Assembly (NCBI GenBank): GCA_035509315.1
Contig: DATJLS010000033.1
Coordinates: 62,001 to 126,000, forward strand
Origin: JAKAWQ01 sp035509315
GTDB taxonomy: Bacteria; Pseudomonadota; Alphaproteobacteria; Acetobacterales; Acetobacteraceae
Direction of reading: 5' to 3'
Length of the DNA stretch: 64,000 bases
Position numbers and translations under genes: made by a program. A model generated the notes under the pieces. That model saw nothing but the letters and a program-made list of their open reading frames with translations, searched no databases and was not told the DNA's origin. Below, piece by piece: positions 41,565-48,214 of this stretch. How positions within the stretch are numbered: the first letter of the stretch is position 1; each line of letters begins with the position of its first letter.

Positions 41565-42289
41565 TCCAGCCGGACCTTGGCGGCAAGCCGCTCCAGGCTG
41601 TGATCGACCACGCCGACGACGGCAAGCGCCGTGATCGCCTGGCGGAGATAGGATGCATTGCTGCCGATCGGGCCATGTGCGCGGGCCACAACCGCCGCGA
41701 TCTCGGCTTCGGTGAGCCTGCCGACATAGCGCGGATGCGCACGGTTGATGACGAACGCCACCGCCCGAATTCGCGCATTCGCGGTCCGCAACGTCACCCA
41801 GCGTGCGTGATAGGCGGTGCCGGACATCTCCCGCCGCCAGACGAGAAGGAGCTCCTCGCGAACCCGTTCGGCGGCGATGCGGAATGCAATGCCATGGCAT
41901 GAGCCGCCGTGATCGAGCGCCATCATCAGCCCCGGCCGCTCCGGCGTGCCGCGTCCGAACGTCATTTCGAGGCAGAAACGCCGATGCCACCCATGCAGGG
42001 TGGCAAGGGTCCGCCTGGCGAAGAGAAAGGCCGGATTCCACATCAGGGACCCATAGCCGAACACAAAGGCATCGGTGCCGGGTGGATGCGCGGCAAGGAT
42101 TTCGTCGAGAGACGCCTCGATCTCTTCGTCGCTACGCACGTTCAGCCCCGGCAGACGGAGCGCCCTCAGGCGCGCAAGGAGCGAGCCATCCGCGAGCGCC
42201 TCGCGTGTGATGTGGGACTCGGCTGCCGGCAGCTCCATATCCTCAGGGAGCAAGCTCATGGCGGAAACGTCATCGCTCCGCGGTGTCAT
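41543..42289 (-). CDS. chaC: ChaC-like gamma-glutamylcyclotransferase
   Basis: ChaC enzymes cleave the gamma-glutamyl group of glutathione to 5-oxoproline. The 248-aa protein has the substrate loop DAFVFGYGSLMWNPAFLFAR (GYGSL, ~73-77), GWHRRFCLEMTFGRGTPERP (~99-118), HGIAFRIAA, WRREMSGTAYHARWVTLRT and SNASYLRQAITAL. ATG 42289 overlaps the cupin stop (ATGA); ATG 42259 is an alternative. The longer frame upstream overlaps the cupin gene and is not real. The C-terminal codons lie in a family A repeat. Confidence 0.91.
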   Translation of the reverse strand: MTPRSDDVSAMSLLPEDMELPAAESHITREALADGSLLARLRALRLPGLNVRSDEEIEASLDEILAAHPPGTDAFVFGYGSLMWNPAFLFARRTLATLHGWHRRFCLEMTFGRGTPERPGLMMALDHGGSCHGIAFRIAAERVREELLLVWRREMSGTAYHARWVTLRTANARIRAVAFVINRAHPRYVGRLTEAEIAAVVARAHGPIGSNASYLRQAITALAVVGVVDHSLERLAAKVRLERHADRR

Positions 42290-42627
42290 TCGAGCACCCC
42301 GGCGAAATGGACGGCAAGCCAGATCGTCGGCGCGGCGTCGTCGGTCCAGGCCACGCGGTGGCGGCAATGAGCCGGAATGAGGAGATGATCGCCCGCCCGC
42401 AGGCTGCGCATGTCCACTTCCCCCTCGAACGCGATCCCCGCCGAACCGGAGACGAGCAGGACCCATTCGTTCCAATCCTGGTCGTACCATAAGTCGGGCG
42501 GGCTCGCCTGACCGCGGGAGACGATTCGCTGCACCTTGAGCCCAGGCGCGGTCACGAGCGCATCGAATCCTTCCCGCGCCGAGGCGAGCGGAAGCATCTC
42601 GAAGAGATTGCCCTGGGCTGGCCGCAT
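42286..42627 (-). CDS. cupin domain protein
   Basis: This 113-aa single-domain cupin has the two-motif beta-barrel: QDWNEWVLLVSGSAGIAFEG (motif 1, with Glu but not the full His set, ~50-69) and LRAGDHLLIPAHCRHRVAWT (motif 2, with His-x3-His-like HCRH, ~75-94). An N-terminal NLFEMLPLA precedes it. ATG 42627 has GAAGG about 6 nt upstream, while the longer frame would start at a TTG. It overlaps chaC downstream by ATGA. A metal-binding enzyme or small-molecule sensor is possible; no specific function is assigned. Confidence 0.85.
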   Translation of the reverse strand: MRPAQGNLFEMLPLASAREGFDALVTAPGLKVQRIVSRGQASPPDLWYDQDWNEWVLLVSGSAGIAFEGEVDMRSLRAGDHLLIPAHCRHRVAWTDDAAPTIWLAVHFAGVLE

Positions 42628-42659
42628 GCTTGCCTTCGATAGCGGCCGCGGCGCCTTCG

Positions 42660-43268
42660 TCAAGCCACGAGTCGGGAAATCTCCTCACGTGCCGCGCCGA
42701 TCGCCGATTCCCGCTTCTCCGGCCCGAGATTGACGCCCTCGGCGCGCACGAAACGCACATCGGTGATGCCGAAGAAGCCGAAGATGCCGCGCAGATAGCT
42801 TTCCTGATGGTCGAGGAACGCGCTCGGCGTCTCCGGCCCGTAAAGACCGCCGCGCGAGGAGGCGATGATCACGCTCTTGCCGCCTGCCAGCCCTTCCGGA
42901 CCTGAAGCGGTGTAGCGGAAGGTCTTGCCGTCCACGGCAAGCCGGTCGATCCAGGCCTTGAGCTGGCTCGGCACGCCGAAATTGTACATCGGCGCGCCGA
43001 TGACAATGATGTCCGCGGCCAGGAACTCCTCGAGCGCTGTCTGCCCCGCGGCCAGATCCTCCCGCAGGGAAGCCGCTTCGGGCACGGCGCCCTGGGCTGC
43101 CGCGAGGTGTGCGCCGGAAAGATGGCCGACCGGCGCGGCCTCAAGATCCCGGTAGGTCACGCCGGCAGAGGGATCGCGCGCCTCGAGCGCCGCGACGATC
43201 TCCGCCGAAAGGGCACGGCTGACCGAACCCGGGCCGAGAATGCTGGAATCGATGTGGAGGATTTTCAT
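42660..43268 (-). CDS. azoR: FMN-dependent NADH-azoreductase / quinone reductase
   Basis: This 202-aa flavodoxin-fold AzoR reduces quinones and azo compounds with NADH. It has MKILHIDSSILGPGSVSRAL (FMN-phosphate loop, 1-20), the FMN signature IVIGAPMYNFGVPSQLKAWI (~88-107) with DRLAVDGKTFRYT, and IIASSRGGLYG (~134-144). It is divergent from a LysR regulator gene with a palindromic box between them. This is the standard arrangement for LysR-controlled azo/quinone reductases, so induction by electrophiles or quinones is likely. The cupin and chaC genes follow on the same strand. Confidence 0.95.
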   Translation of the reverse strand: MKILHIDSSILGPGSVSRALSAEIVAALEARDPSAGVTYRDLEAAPVGHLSGAHLAAAQGAVPEAASLREDLAAGQTALEEFLAADIIVIGAPMYNFGVPSQLKAWIDRLAVDGKTFRYTASGPEGLAGGKSVIIASSRGGLYGPETPSAFLDHQESYLRGIFGFFGITDVRFVRAEGVNLGPEKRESAIGAAREEISRLVA

Positions 43269-43337
43269 TTCCCTGGTTCCCTGGCGAGTTGATCGGAACC
43301 TGGAGCCAGCGGACCTAACGTGACAGCCTATATCTCT

Positions 43338-43352
43338 CGATAGAAATTATCG
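43338..43352. promoter_or_regulatory. LysR-type operator candidate
   Basis: CGATA-GAAAT-TATCG is a perfect interrupted palindrome with a T-N11-A core, lying 13 bp before the LysR gene start and 69 bp from the azoR start. A further CGATAG half-site follows at 43360-43365. It is in the only space between the divergent genes, so it is the natural binding site for the LysR protein. Confidence 0.65.
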
Positions 43353-43365
43353 CAAAGACCGATAG

Positions 43366-44310
43366 ATGCTCGACGGCGTCTCACTTGACCAGCTTCGCAC
43401 CTTCATCGTCGCAGCCGATGGCGGAAGCTTTTCCGCCGCCGGACGGCGTCTCCGCCGTGCCCAATCCGTGGTCAGCCAGACCCTCGCCAATCTCGAGACC
43501 CGGCTCGGCGTCACCCTTTTCGACCGGACGGGGCGCTCTCCCGTCCTCACCCCGGCCGGCCGCGCCCTGCTTGCCGATGCCCGCGCCGTCGTGGGCGGGA
43601 TGGATCTCTTCAAGGCACGGGCCAAGGGCCTTGCGGGCGGGCTCGAGCCGGAGCTTTCCGTCGTCGTCGACGTGATGTTTCCGATCGCGATCCTGACCTG
43701 CGCCGTCGTCGCCTTTCAGGCCGAGTTCCCAGCCACGCCGCTGCGCCTCTATGTCGAGGCGCTCGGCGCGGTGATTGCGCCGGTGCTCTCAGGGAACTCA
43801 GCTTTCGGTGTCATGGGCTCGCTTCCGCTCATCCCGCCCGAGCTTACGCGCGAACGCCTGCTCGCCGTGCGGCTTGGCCTTGTCGTCTCGCCACGCCATC
43901 CGCTCGCCTCGCAGCCGCAACCGATCCCGACCTCCATTCTCGCCCGCCATGTCCAGCTCGTACTCACCGATCGCACGCGGCTCTCCGACGGGCAGGAGTT
44001 CGGCGTTCTCTCCCCGAAGACCTGGCGGCTCGCCGATCTCGGCGCCAAGCACGCCTTCCTCCGTGCCGGTCTCGGCTTCGGCAGCATGCCGCTCGCAGCA
44101 GTGCGCGAGGACCTTGCCCAGGGCACACTCGTCGAGATTGCGGCGGATGACATGCCCCCCGAAGCTCCGCTGATGCCGATGTTCGCCATCTACCGCACCG
44201 ATACGCCGCCCGGCCCGGCGGGACGCTGGCTGATTGGACGTCTCCGGCAAATTCCGGCGGCTTGTCCGACCTCCGCCAACCCGGCACGGCCGATGATTGC
44301 CGTTCCGTGA
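43366..44310 (+). CDS. LysR-family transcriptional regulator
   Basis: This 314-aa LTTR has the N-terminal winged helix-turn-helix LDQLRTFIVAADGGSFSAAG (~7-26) and RRLRRAQSVVSQTLANLETR (~27-46), then LGVTLFDRTGRSPVLTPAGR. A C-terminal effector-binding domain (~90-300) follows, with LYVEALGAVIAPVLSGNSAF and AGLGFGSMPLAAVRED. It is divergent from azoR and probably regulates it and itself. The ligand is unknown, perhaps a quinone or other electrophile. Confidence 0.94.
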   Translation: MLDGVSLDQLRTFIVAADGGSFSAAGRRLRRAQSVVSQTLANLETRLGVTLFDRTGRSPVLTPAGRALLADARAVVGGMDLFKARAKGLAGGLEPELSVVVDVMFPIAILTCAVVAFQAEFPATPLRLYVEALGAVIAPVLSGNSAFGVMGSLPLIPPELTRERLLAVRLGLVVSPRHPLASQPQPIPTSILARHVQLVLTDRTRLSDGQEFGVLSPKTWRLADLGAKHAFLRAGLGFGSMPLAAVREDLAQGTLVEIAADDMPPEAPLMPMFAIYRTDTPPGPAGRWLIGRLRQIPAACPTSANPARPMIAVP

Positions 44311-44389
44311 AAGGACCATCGCCGGATGATGGATGATCCGGCGGTCGAGCCTGCCGCCATCGCGGCAAGAAGCGAGCAGAAAGTCCTTG

Positions 44390-45130
44390 TCAGTGCCCGA
44401 GGATCCGGCCAAGGAACGTCCTGAGCCGCTCGCTCCGCGGCGCGGCGAAAAGCTCGGCGGGCGTGCCGGTCTCGACGATCTTGCCCAGATCCATGAACAC
44501 GACGCGGTCCGCCACCTGGCGCGCGAAGCCCATTTCGTGCGTCACGCAGACCATCGTCATGCCGCTCCCGGCGAGCTCGATCATCACGTCAAGCACTTCC
44601 TTGATCATCTCCGGATCGAGCGCGGAGGTCGGCTCGTCGAACAGCATGATCTTCGGCCGCATGCAAAGCGCCCGCGCGATCGCCACCCGCTGCTGCTGTC
44701 CCCCCGAGAGCTGGGCTGGATATTTCCTCGCCTGCTCGGGAATCCGCACCCGGCTCAGAAATTCCATTGCCAGCGTCTCGGCTTCCGGCTTCTTCATCCG
44801 CCGCACATGGATCAGCGCAAGCGTGCAGTTCTCCAAGATCGTGAGGTGCGGAAAGAGATTGAAGGACTGGAACACCATGCCGACCTCGCGGCGCACGGCG
44901 TCGAGCGCGCGCATATCATCCGAAAGCTCGGTGCCGGCGACGGTGATCCGTCCCCTCTGGTGCCTCTCGAGGCGATTGATGCAGCGGATCATCGTCGATT
45001 TGCCCGATCCCGACGGGCCGCACACCACCACCCGCTCGCCGCCTTCGATGCTGAGCGAGACATCCCTGAGCACGTGCTGCGGGCCGTACCATTTCTCGAC
45101 ATGCTCGAGCCGGATCGCAGCCTCGGGCAC
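44390..45130 (-). CDS. polar-amino-acid-type ABC transporter ATPase, orphan
   Basis: This 246-aa ATPase is close to the GlnQ/GltL family. It has VVVCGPSGSGKSTMIRCINR (Walker A, ~34-53), VGMVFQSFNLFPHLTILENC (~83-102), YPAQLSGGQQQRVAIARALC (signature, ~136-155), IMLFDEPTSALDPEMI (Walker B) and VCVTHEMGFARQVADRVVFM. Such proteins power amino-acid import with a two-gene permease and a binding protein, but no permease gene is in the vicinity. Its start is 3 bp from the stop of the TAXI binding-protein gene upstream, implying coupled expression. Confidence 0.92.
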   Translation of the reverse strand: MPEAAIRLEHVEKWYGPQHVLRDVSLSIEGGERVVVCGPSGSGKSTMIRCINRLERHQRGRITVAGTELSDDMRALDAVRREVGMVFQSFNLFPHLTILENCTLALIHVRRMKKPEAETLAMEFLSRVRIPEQARKYPAQLSGGQQQRVAIARALCMRPKIMLFDEPTSALDPEMIKEVLDVMIELAGSGMTMVCVTHEMGFARQVADRVVFMDLGKIVETGTPAELFAAPRSERLRTFLGRILGH

Positions 45131-45133
45131 CCC

Positions 45134-46156
45134 TCACTCCATCACCAGCCGATCCGGCAAGAAAAGGCCAAGCTGGCGGTAATATCGCGCCGCGCCCGGA
45201 TGGAACGGCAGGAATGCGTCTTGGCTGATATTGTCCGCCACCGTCTCGGCCGCGACCGGGAAGCGGCTGACCAATCGGGGCGCGGCATCGAGCGCCGCTC
45301 TCGTCACAGCATAAACGAGGCTGTTCGGCAGGGCCTGCCGGCAGATCGCGAAATTGAACATTCCCGGACAAACGAGCCGCTTCTGCCCGGCATAGGTGCC
45401 GGCCCGGATCGCGGTTGCGGAAAGCTCCGGCAGTTCGCGCACGAGCATTGCCACCTCGCGCGGGGTGAAGCCGAAGAAACGCACGCTCATCCGCTGCGCG
45501 ACCTCCAGGAATGCCGGGACCGGCGGCCCCGCGGCAAGGAGGCAGGCATCGAGGTTTCCGGCCGCGAATTCGTTCGCAAGATCGCTGAAGCCGCCGAAAC
45601 GGAATCCGGCGACCGCGATCCCGAGAATCTGCAGCATTCGCGGCAGATAGCTGCCGCCCGTTCCGGCCTCGGGCCCGACGCCCACCACCTTCCCGGCAAG
45701 CCCGTCCACGCCCCTGATCCCGCTTCCCGCCCGCGCAATGCCATGGAAGGCCGTCTCATACATCGGGAACACGGCCCGGATCGTCCGGAACCGGACCCCA
45801 TCCGTCCAGGCGCCGCCGCCGGTCCAGGCCTCATGGGCGATGCCCAACGTCGTCATCGCGAGATCGATCGCCCCGCGATCGAGCAGCAGGATGTCCTCGT
45901 TCGGCCCTTCGGTCGCCCGATAGAACATTCTGACGCCGGTCGCGGCCTCAACCGCCGCGCCCCAGGCCTCGCCATAGGCGGCATAGGTGCCGCCGGCACT
46001 GCCCGTGCCCATGGTGAGCGCCACCGGCCAGGCGGGATTGCGGGCGATGGGCTGCGCCGGGCTGACGGCCGCCCACGCATCGCGGGCTGCAAGCACGCCT
46101 GCCATGCAAGCAAGCACCTGCCGCCGGCCAAGCACGCGCTGCCCGCTGATCAGCAT
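45134..46156 (-). CDS. TAXI-family solute-binding protein
   Basis: This 340-aa periplasmic protein is similar to TAXI (TRAP-associated extracytoplasmic immunogenic) receptors. An N-terminal signal RRQVLACMAGVLAARDAWAA (~11-30) is followed by the TAXI-like VALTMGTGSAGGTYAAYGEA (~45-64), MFYRATEGPNEDILLLDRG and GKVVGVGPEAGTGGSYLPRM. TAXI receptors normally deliver substrate to a TRAP DctM-type permease, but none is seen; an ABC ATPase follows instead. ATG 46156 is used; the frame is open upstream without signal-peptide character. The ligand is unknown. Confidence 0.85.
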   Translation of the reverse strand: MLISGQRVLGRRQVLACMAGVLAARDAWAAVSPAQPIARNPAWPVALTMGTGSAGGTYAAYGEAWGAAVEAATGVRMFYRATEGPNEDILLLDRGAIDLAMTTLGIAHEAWTGGGAWTDGVRFRTIRAVFPMYETAFHGIARAGSGIRGVDGLAGKVVGVGPEAGTGGSYLPRMLQILGIAVAGFRFGGFSDLANEFAAGNLDACLLAAGPPVPAFLEVAQRMSVRFFGFTPREVAMLVRELPELSATAIRAGTYAGQKRLVCPGMFNFAICRQALPNSLVYAVTRAALDAAPRLVSRFPVAAETVADNISQDAFLPFHPGAARYYRQLGLFLPDRLVME

Positions 46157-46160
46157 GGGC

Positions 46161-46192
46161 CCGGCTTGATCTGATGCCGGCTTGATCTGATG
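46161..46192. repeat. 16-bp perfect tandem duplication
   Basis: CCGGCTTGATCTGATG occurs twice in direct succession (46161-46176 and 46177-46192), immediately upstream of the TAXI gene ATG. A short hairpin GGATCGC-TTC-GCGATCC (46213-46229) lies further upstream in the same gap. Confidence 0.85.
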
Positions 46193-46323
46193 ATCGAAGC
46201 CCCGGCTCCGGCGGATCGCTTCGCGATCCCGTCGCAGGCCGTATCGATCCGGCGCCAGCCTTTCCCTCATTCCCCGGCCGGACCCTATCGGGGTCGCGCC
46301 CGATGGTCCACTGATCTGGCCAC

Positions 46324-47808
46324 TCACTCGGACAGCTTTAGCGCCCAGATCTGCTTGGCCTCTGCCGGCGCATAGAAATCCGCGAGCACCGCTTCGAGCG
46401 AGAATCCCGTTGCACGGTAGAAGGCGCGGGTCGGCGCATAGAGCGCGCGACCCGATGTCTCGGCATAGAGGCGCCGACCGCCTTCGCGCGCCGCCTCCGA
46501 GGCCGCCGCCGCCGCCAGCCCTCGCCCGAGGCCTGCCCCCTGTGCCGCCGGATGCACCACGAGCCAATAGAGGTCCCAGGCGCCCTCGCTTGCCGGCACC
46601 GGCCCGAAGCAGGCATAGCCGAGCAGGAGCCCGTGCGGCTGCTCCGCGAGCAGGAAGCGGTACCCGCTTTCATCGCCTCGCCCGAGCGCCTCGCGCGCCA
46701 GCTCCTCCGCGACCGCCAGCTCGGCCGGGCTGAAGAAGCCAGTGGCGCGGCAGAGGGCGCCGATCGCTTTCTCGTCGTTCGCCACGAGCCGTCGCCGCAG
46801 TGCCACCGCAGGGCATTTTTTCGCCTCGCGCCTAAGCTCGCGTTTGGGTGCCTCGCCCGCCCGCGGCTTCTGGCCCGGCGCGAGTGCCACGCTCGCGATC
46901 CGCCCGATGAGCGCGGAGAAACCGATTCCGGCCTGCCCGGCCGCCGCGGCAAATCCCGCATCCGGCGCGAGCGCGGGATTGGCGTTCACCTCCAGCACAT
47001 GCGGCATGCCGGCTTCGTCCAGCCTGAGATCGACCCGCCCATAGCCCCGAAGCCCGATCGCCCCGGCCGCGCGGCGCGCCTCTTCCTCGATGCGCGCGGC
47101 GAGCTCCGGCGCGATACCCCCGAAGCGCCGTGCCGTGCGCCCGTAGAGCGGATCCTCCACCCGCCATTTGCCTGCGTAATCGAGGATGCGCGGCATCCCC
47201 GCCGGCCAGTCCGGCGCATAGACGAGCTCCGCCACCGCCAGCACCGCGAGCACACCCGCCTCTTCAAGGAGCGAGACATTGAACTCCCGCCCCGGCAGGA
47301 AGGCCTCGGCGAACCAGCCCTCCGGCATCTCCTCCGGCAATTGCGCGACCACCGAATGCGGCCCCAGCCCGAACGAGCCATGCTCGGTGCGGTGCTTGAG
47401 GATGAAGGGGCCGGAAAACCGATCCTCGGGTCCGGGAGGAACGCGCACGCCGGCCGCCCTCAGCACGCGCTTCGCAGCCGGCTTGTCGCTGGAGAGCGCG
47501 AGGGCGGAGAGCCCGCTTCCGGTGAACCGGACCCCGGCCCCTTCGAGCAGCGCGGCCATGGCGAGCGCAGCCGGCCCGCCAGCGCCGACGCCGGGCAGGC
47601 TCTCGACGAGGTTGAATACCAGCGCCGGCGGATCTTCCGCGAGCCGGCGGGCGGGTGGGCGAAGATCGAGCCCGATCGCCAACCGCTCGACCGCCCAGCC
47701 ATTCGCGGCGAGCGCTTCCGCGACTGCGCTTGCGGCGGCGAGCGTGTCCTGCTCGTCCGGCCCTGCCTCCGGCGCGACCTCCTGGTGGACCAGCAGGCAG
47801 CGCCTCAT
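46324..47808 (-). CDS. ATP-grasp ligase (D-Ala-D-Ala-ligase-like) fused to GNAT acetyltransferase
   Basis: This 494-aa protein has two domains. The N-terminal ~310 residues are ATP-grasp: VFNLVESLPGVGAGGPAALA, ALLEGAGVRFTGSGLSALAL, SSDKPAAKRVLRAAGVRVPP, WFAEAFLPGREFNVSLLE and the metal/ATP site GYGRVDLRLDEAGMPHVLEV with NANPALAPDAGFA. The C-terminal ~160 residues are GNAT: LYWLVVHPAAQGAGLGRGLA (acetyl-CoA loop) and RAFYRATGFSLEAVLADFYA. A single protein that could both ligate and N-acetylate suggests synthesis of an acylated small peptide or amino-acid derivative, but the substrates are unknown. It overlaps the HIT gene by ATGA. Confidence 0.85.
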   Translation of the reverse strand: MRRCLLVHQEVAPEAGPDEQDTLAAASAVAEALAANGWAVERLAIGLDLRPPARRLAEDPPALVFNLVESLPGVGAGGPAALAMAALLEGAGVRFTGSGLSALALSSDKPAAKRVLRAAGVRVPPGPEDRFSGPFILKHRTEHGSFGLGPHSVVAQLPEEMPEGWFAEAFLPGREFNVSLLEEAGVLAVLAVAELVYAPDWPAGMPRILDYAGKWRVEDPLYGRTARRFGGIAPELAARIEEEARRAAGAIGLRGYGRVDLRLDEAGMPHVLEVNANPALAPDAGFAAAAGQAGIGFSALIGRIASVALAPGQKPRAGEAPKRELRREAKKCPAVALRRRLVANDEKAIGALCRATGFFSPAELAVAEELAREALGRGDESGYRFLLAEQPHGLLLGYACFGPVPASEGAWDLYWLVVHPAAQGAGLGRGLAAAAASEAAREGGRRLYAETSGRALYAPTRAFYRATGFSLEAVLADFYAPAEAKQIWALKLSE

Positions 47809-48185
47809 GCGGGCGGGAGCATCCTCCCAAGCGGGCGGCCGGCGAAGATATGGACGTGGAAGTGCGGCACTTCCTGATTCGAATCCGGGCCCATATTGGC
47901 GAGCAGCCGGTAACCCTTCGCTTCGAGCCCGAGGTTCCGCGTCACCGCGCCGACCGCGCGGAAGAACCCCGCGATCTCCGCCTCCGTCGCGCGTGCGGAA
48001 AAATCCGCGAAGGACACATAGGGCCCTTTCGGGATCACAAGCACATGCACGGGCGATTGCGGGTTGATGTCGTGAAAGGCGAGCACATGCTCGTCCTCAT
48101 GCACCTTCCGGCAGGGAATCTCGCCGCGCAGGATGCGGGCGAAGACATTGCTCTCGTCATAGGGGGGAAGGCCGCTCACCGCCAT
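47805..48185 (-). CDS. HIT-family nucleotide hydrolase/transferase
   Basis: This 126-aa histidine-triad protein starts MAVSGLPPYDESNVFARILR and has GEIPCRKVHEDEHVLAFHDI, VHVLVIPKGPYVSFADF and the catalytic triad EVPHFHVHIFAGRPLGRML (HxHxH). Family members hydrolyse nucleoside phosphoramidates or dinucleotides. ATG 48185 is preferred because AGGAG lies 8 nt upstream. ATG 48215, which overlaps the stop of the upstream ABC ATPase gene as TGATG, would add 10 residues. It is part of a run of overlapping genes with the ATP-grasp/GNAT fusion. Confidence 0.92.
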   Translation of the reverse strand: MAVSGLPPYDESNVFARILRGEIPCRKVHEDEHVLAFHDINPQSPVHVLVIPKGPYVSFADFSARATEAEIAGFFRAVGAVTRNLGLEAKGYRLLANMGPDSNQEVPHFHVHIFAGRPLGRMLPPA

Positions 48186-48214
48186 CGCCGGATCTCCTGC
48201 CTCTTGCTCCGCCA

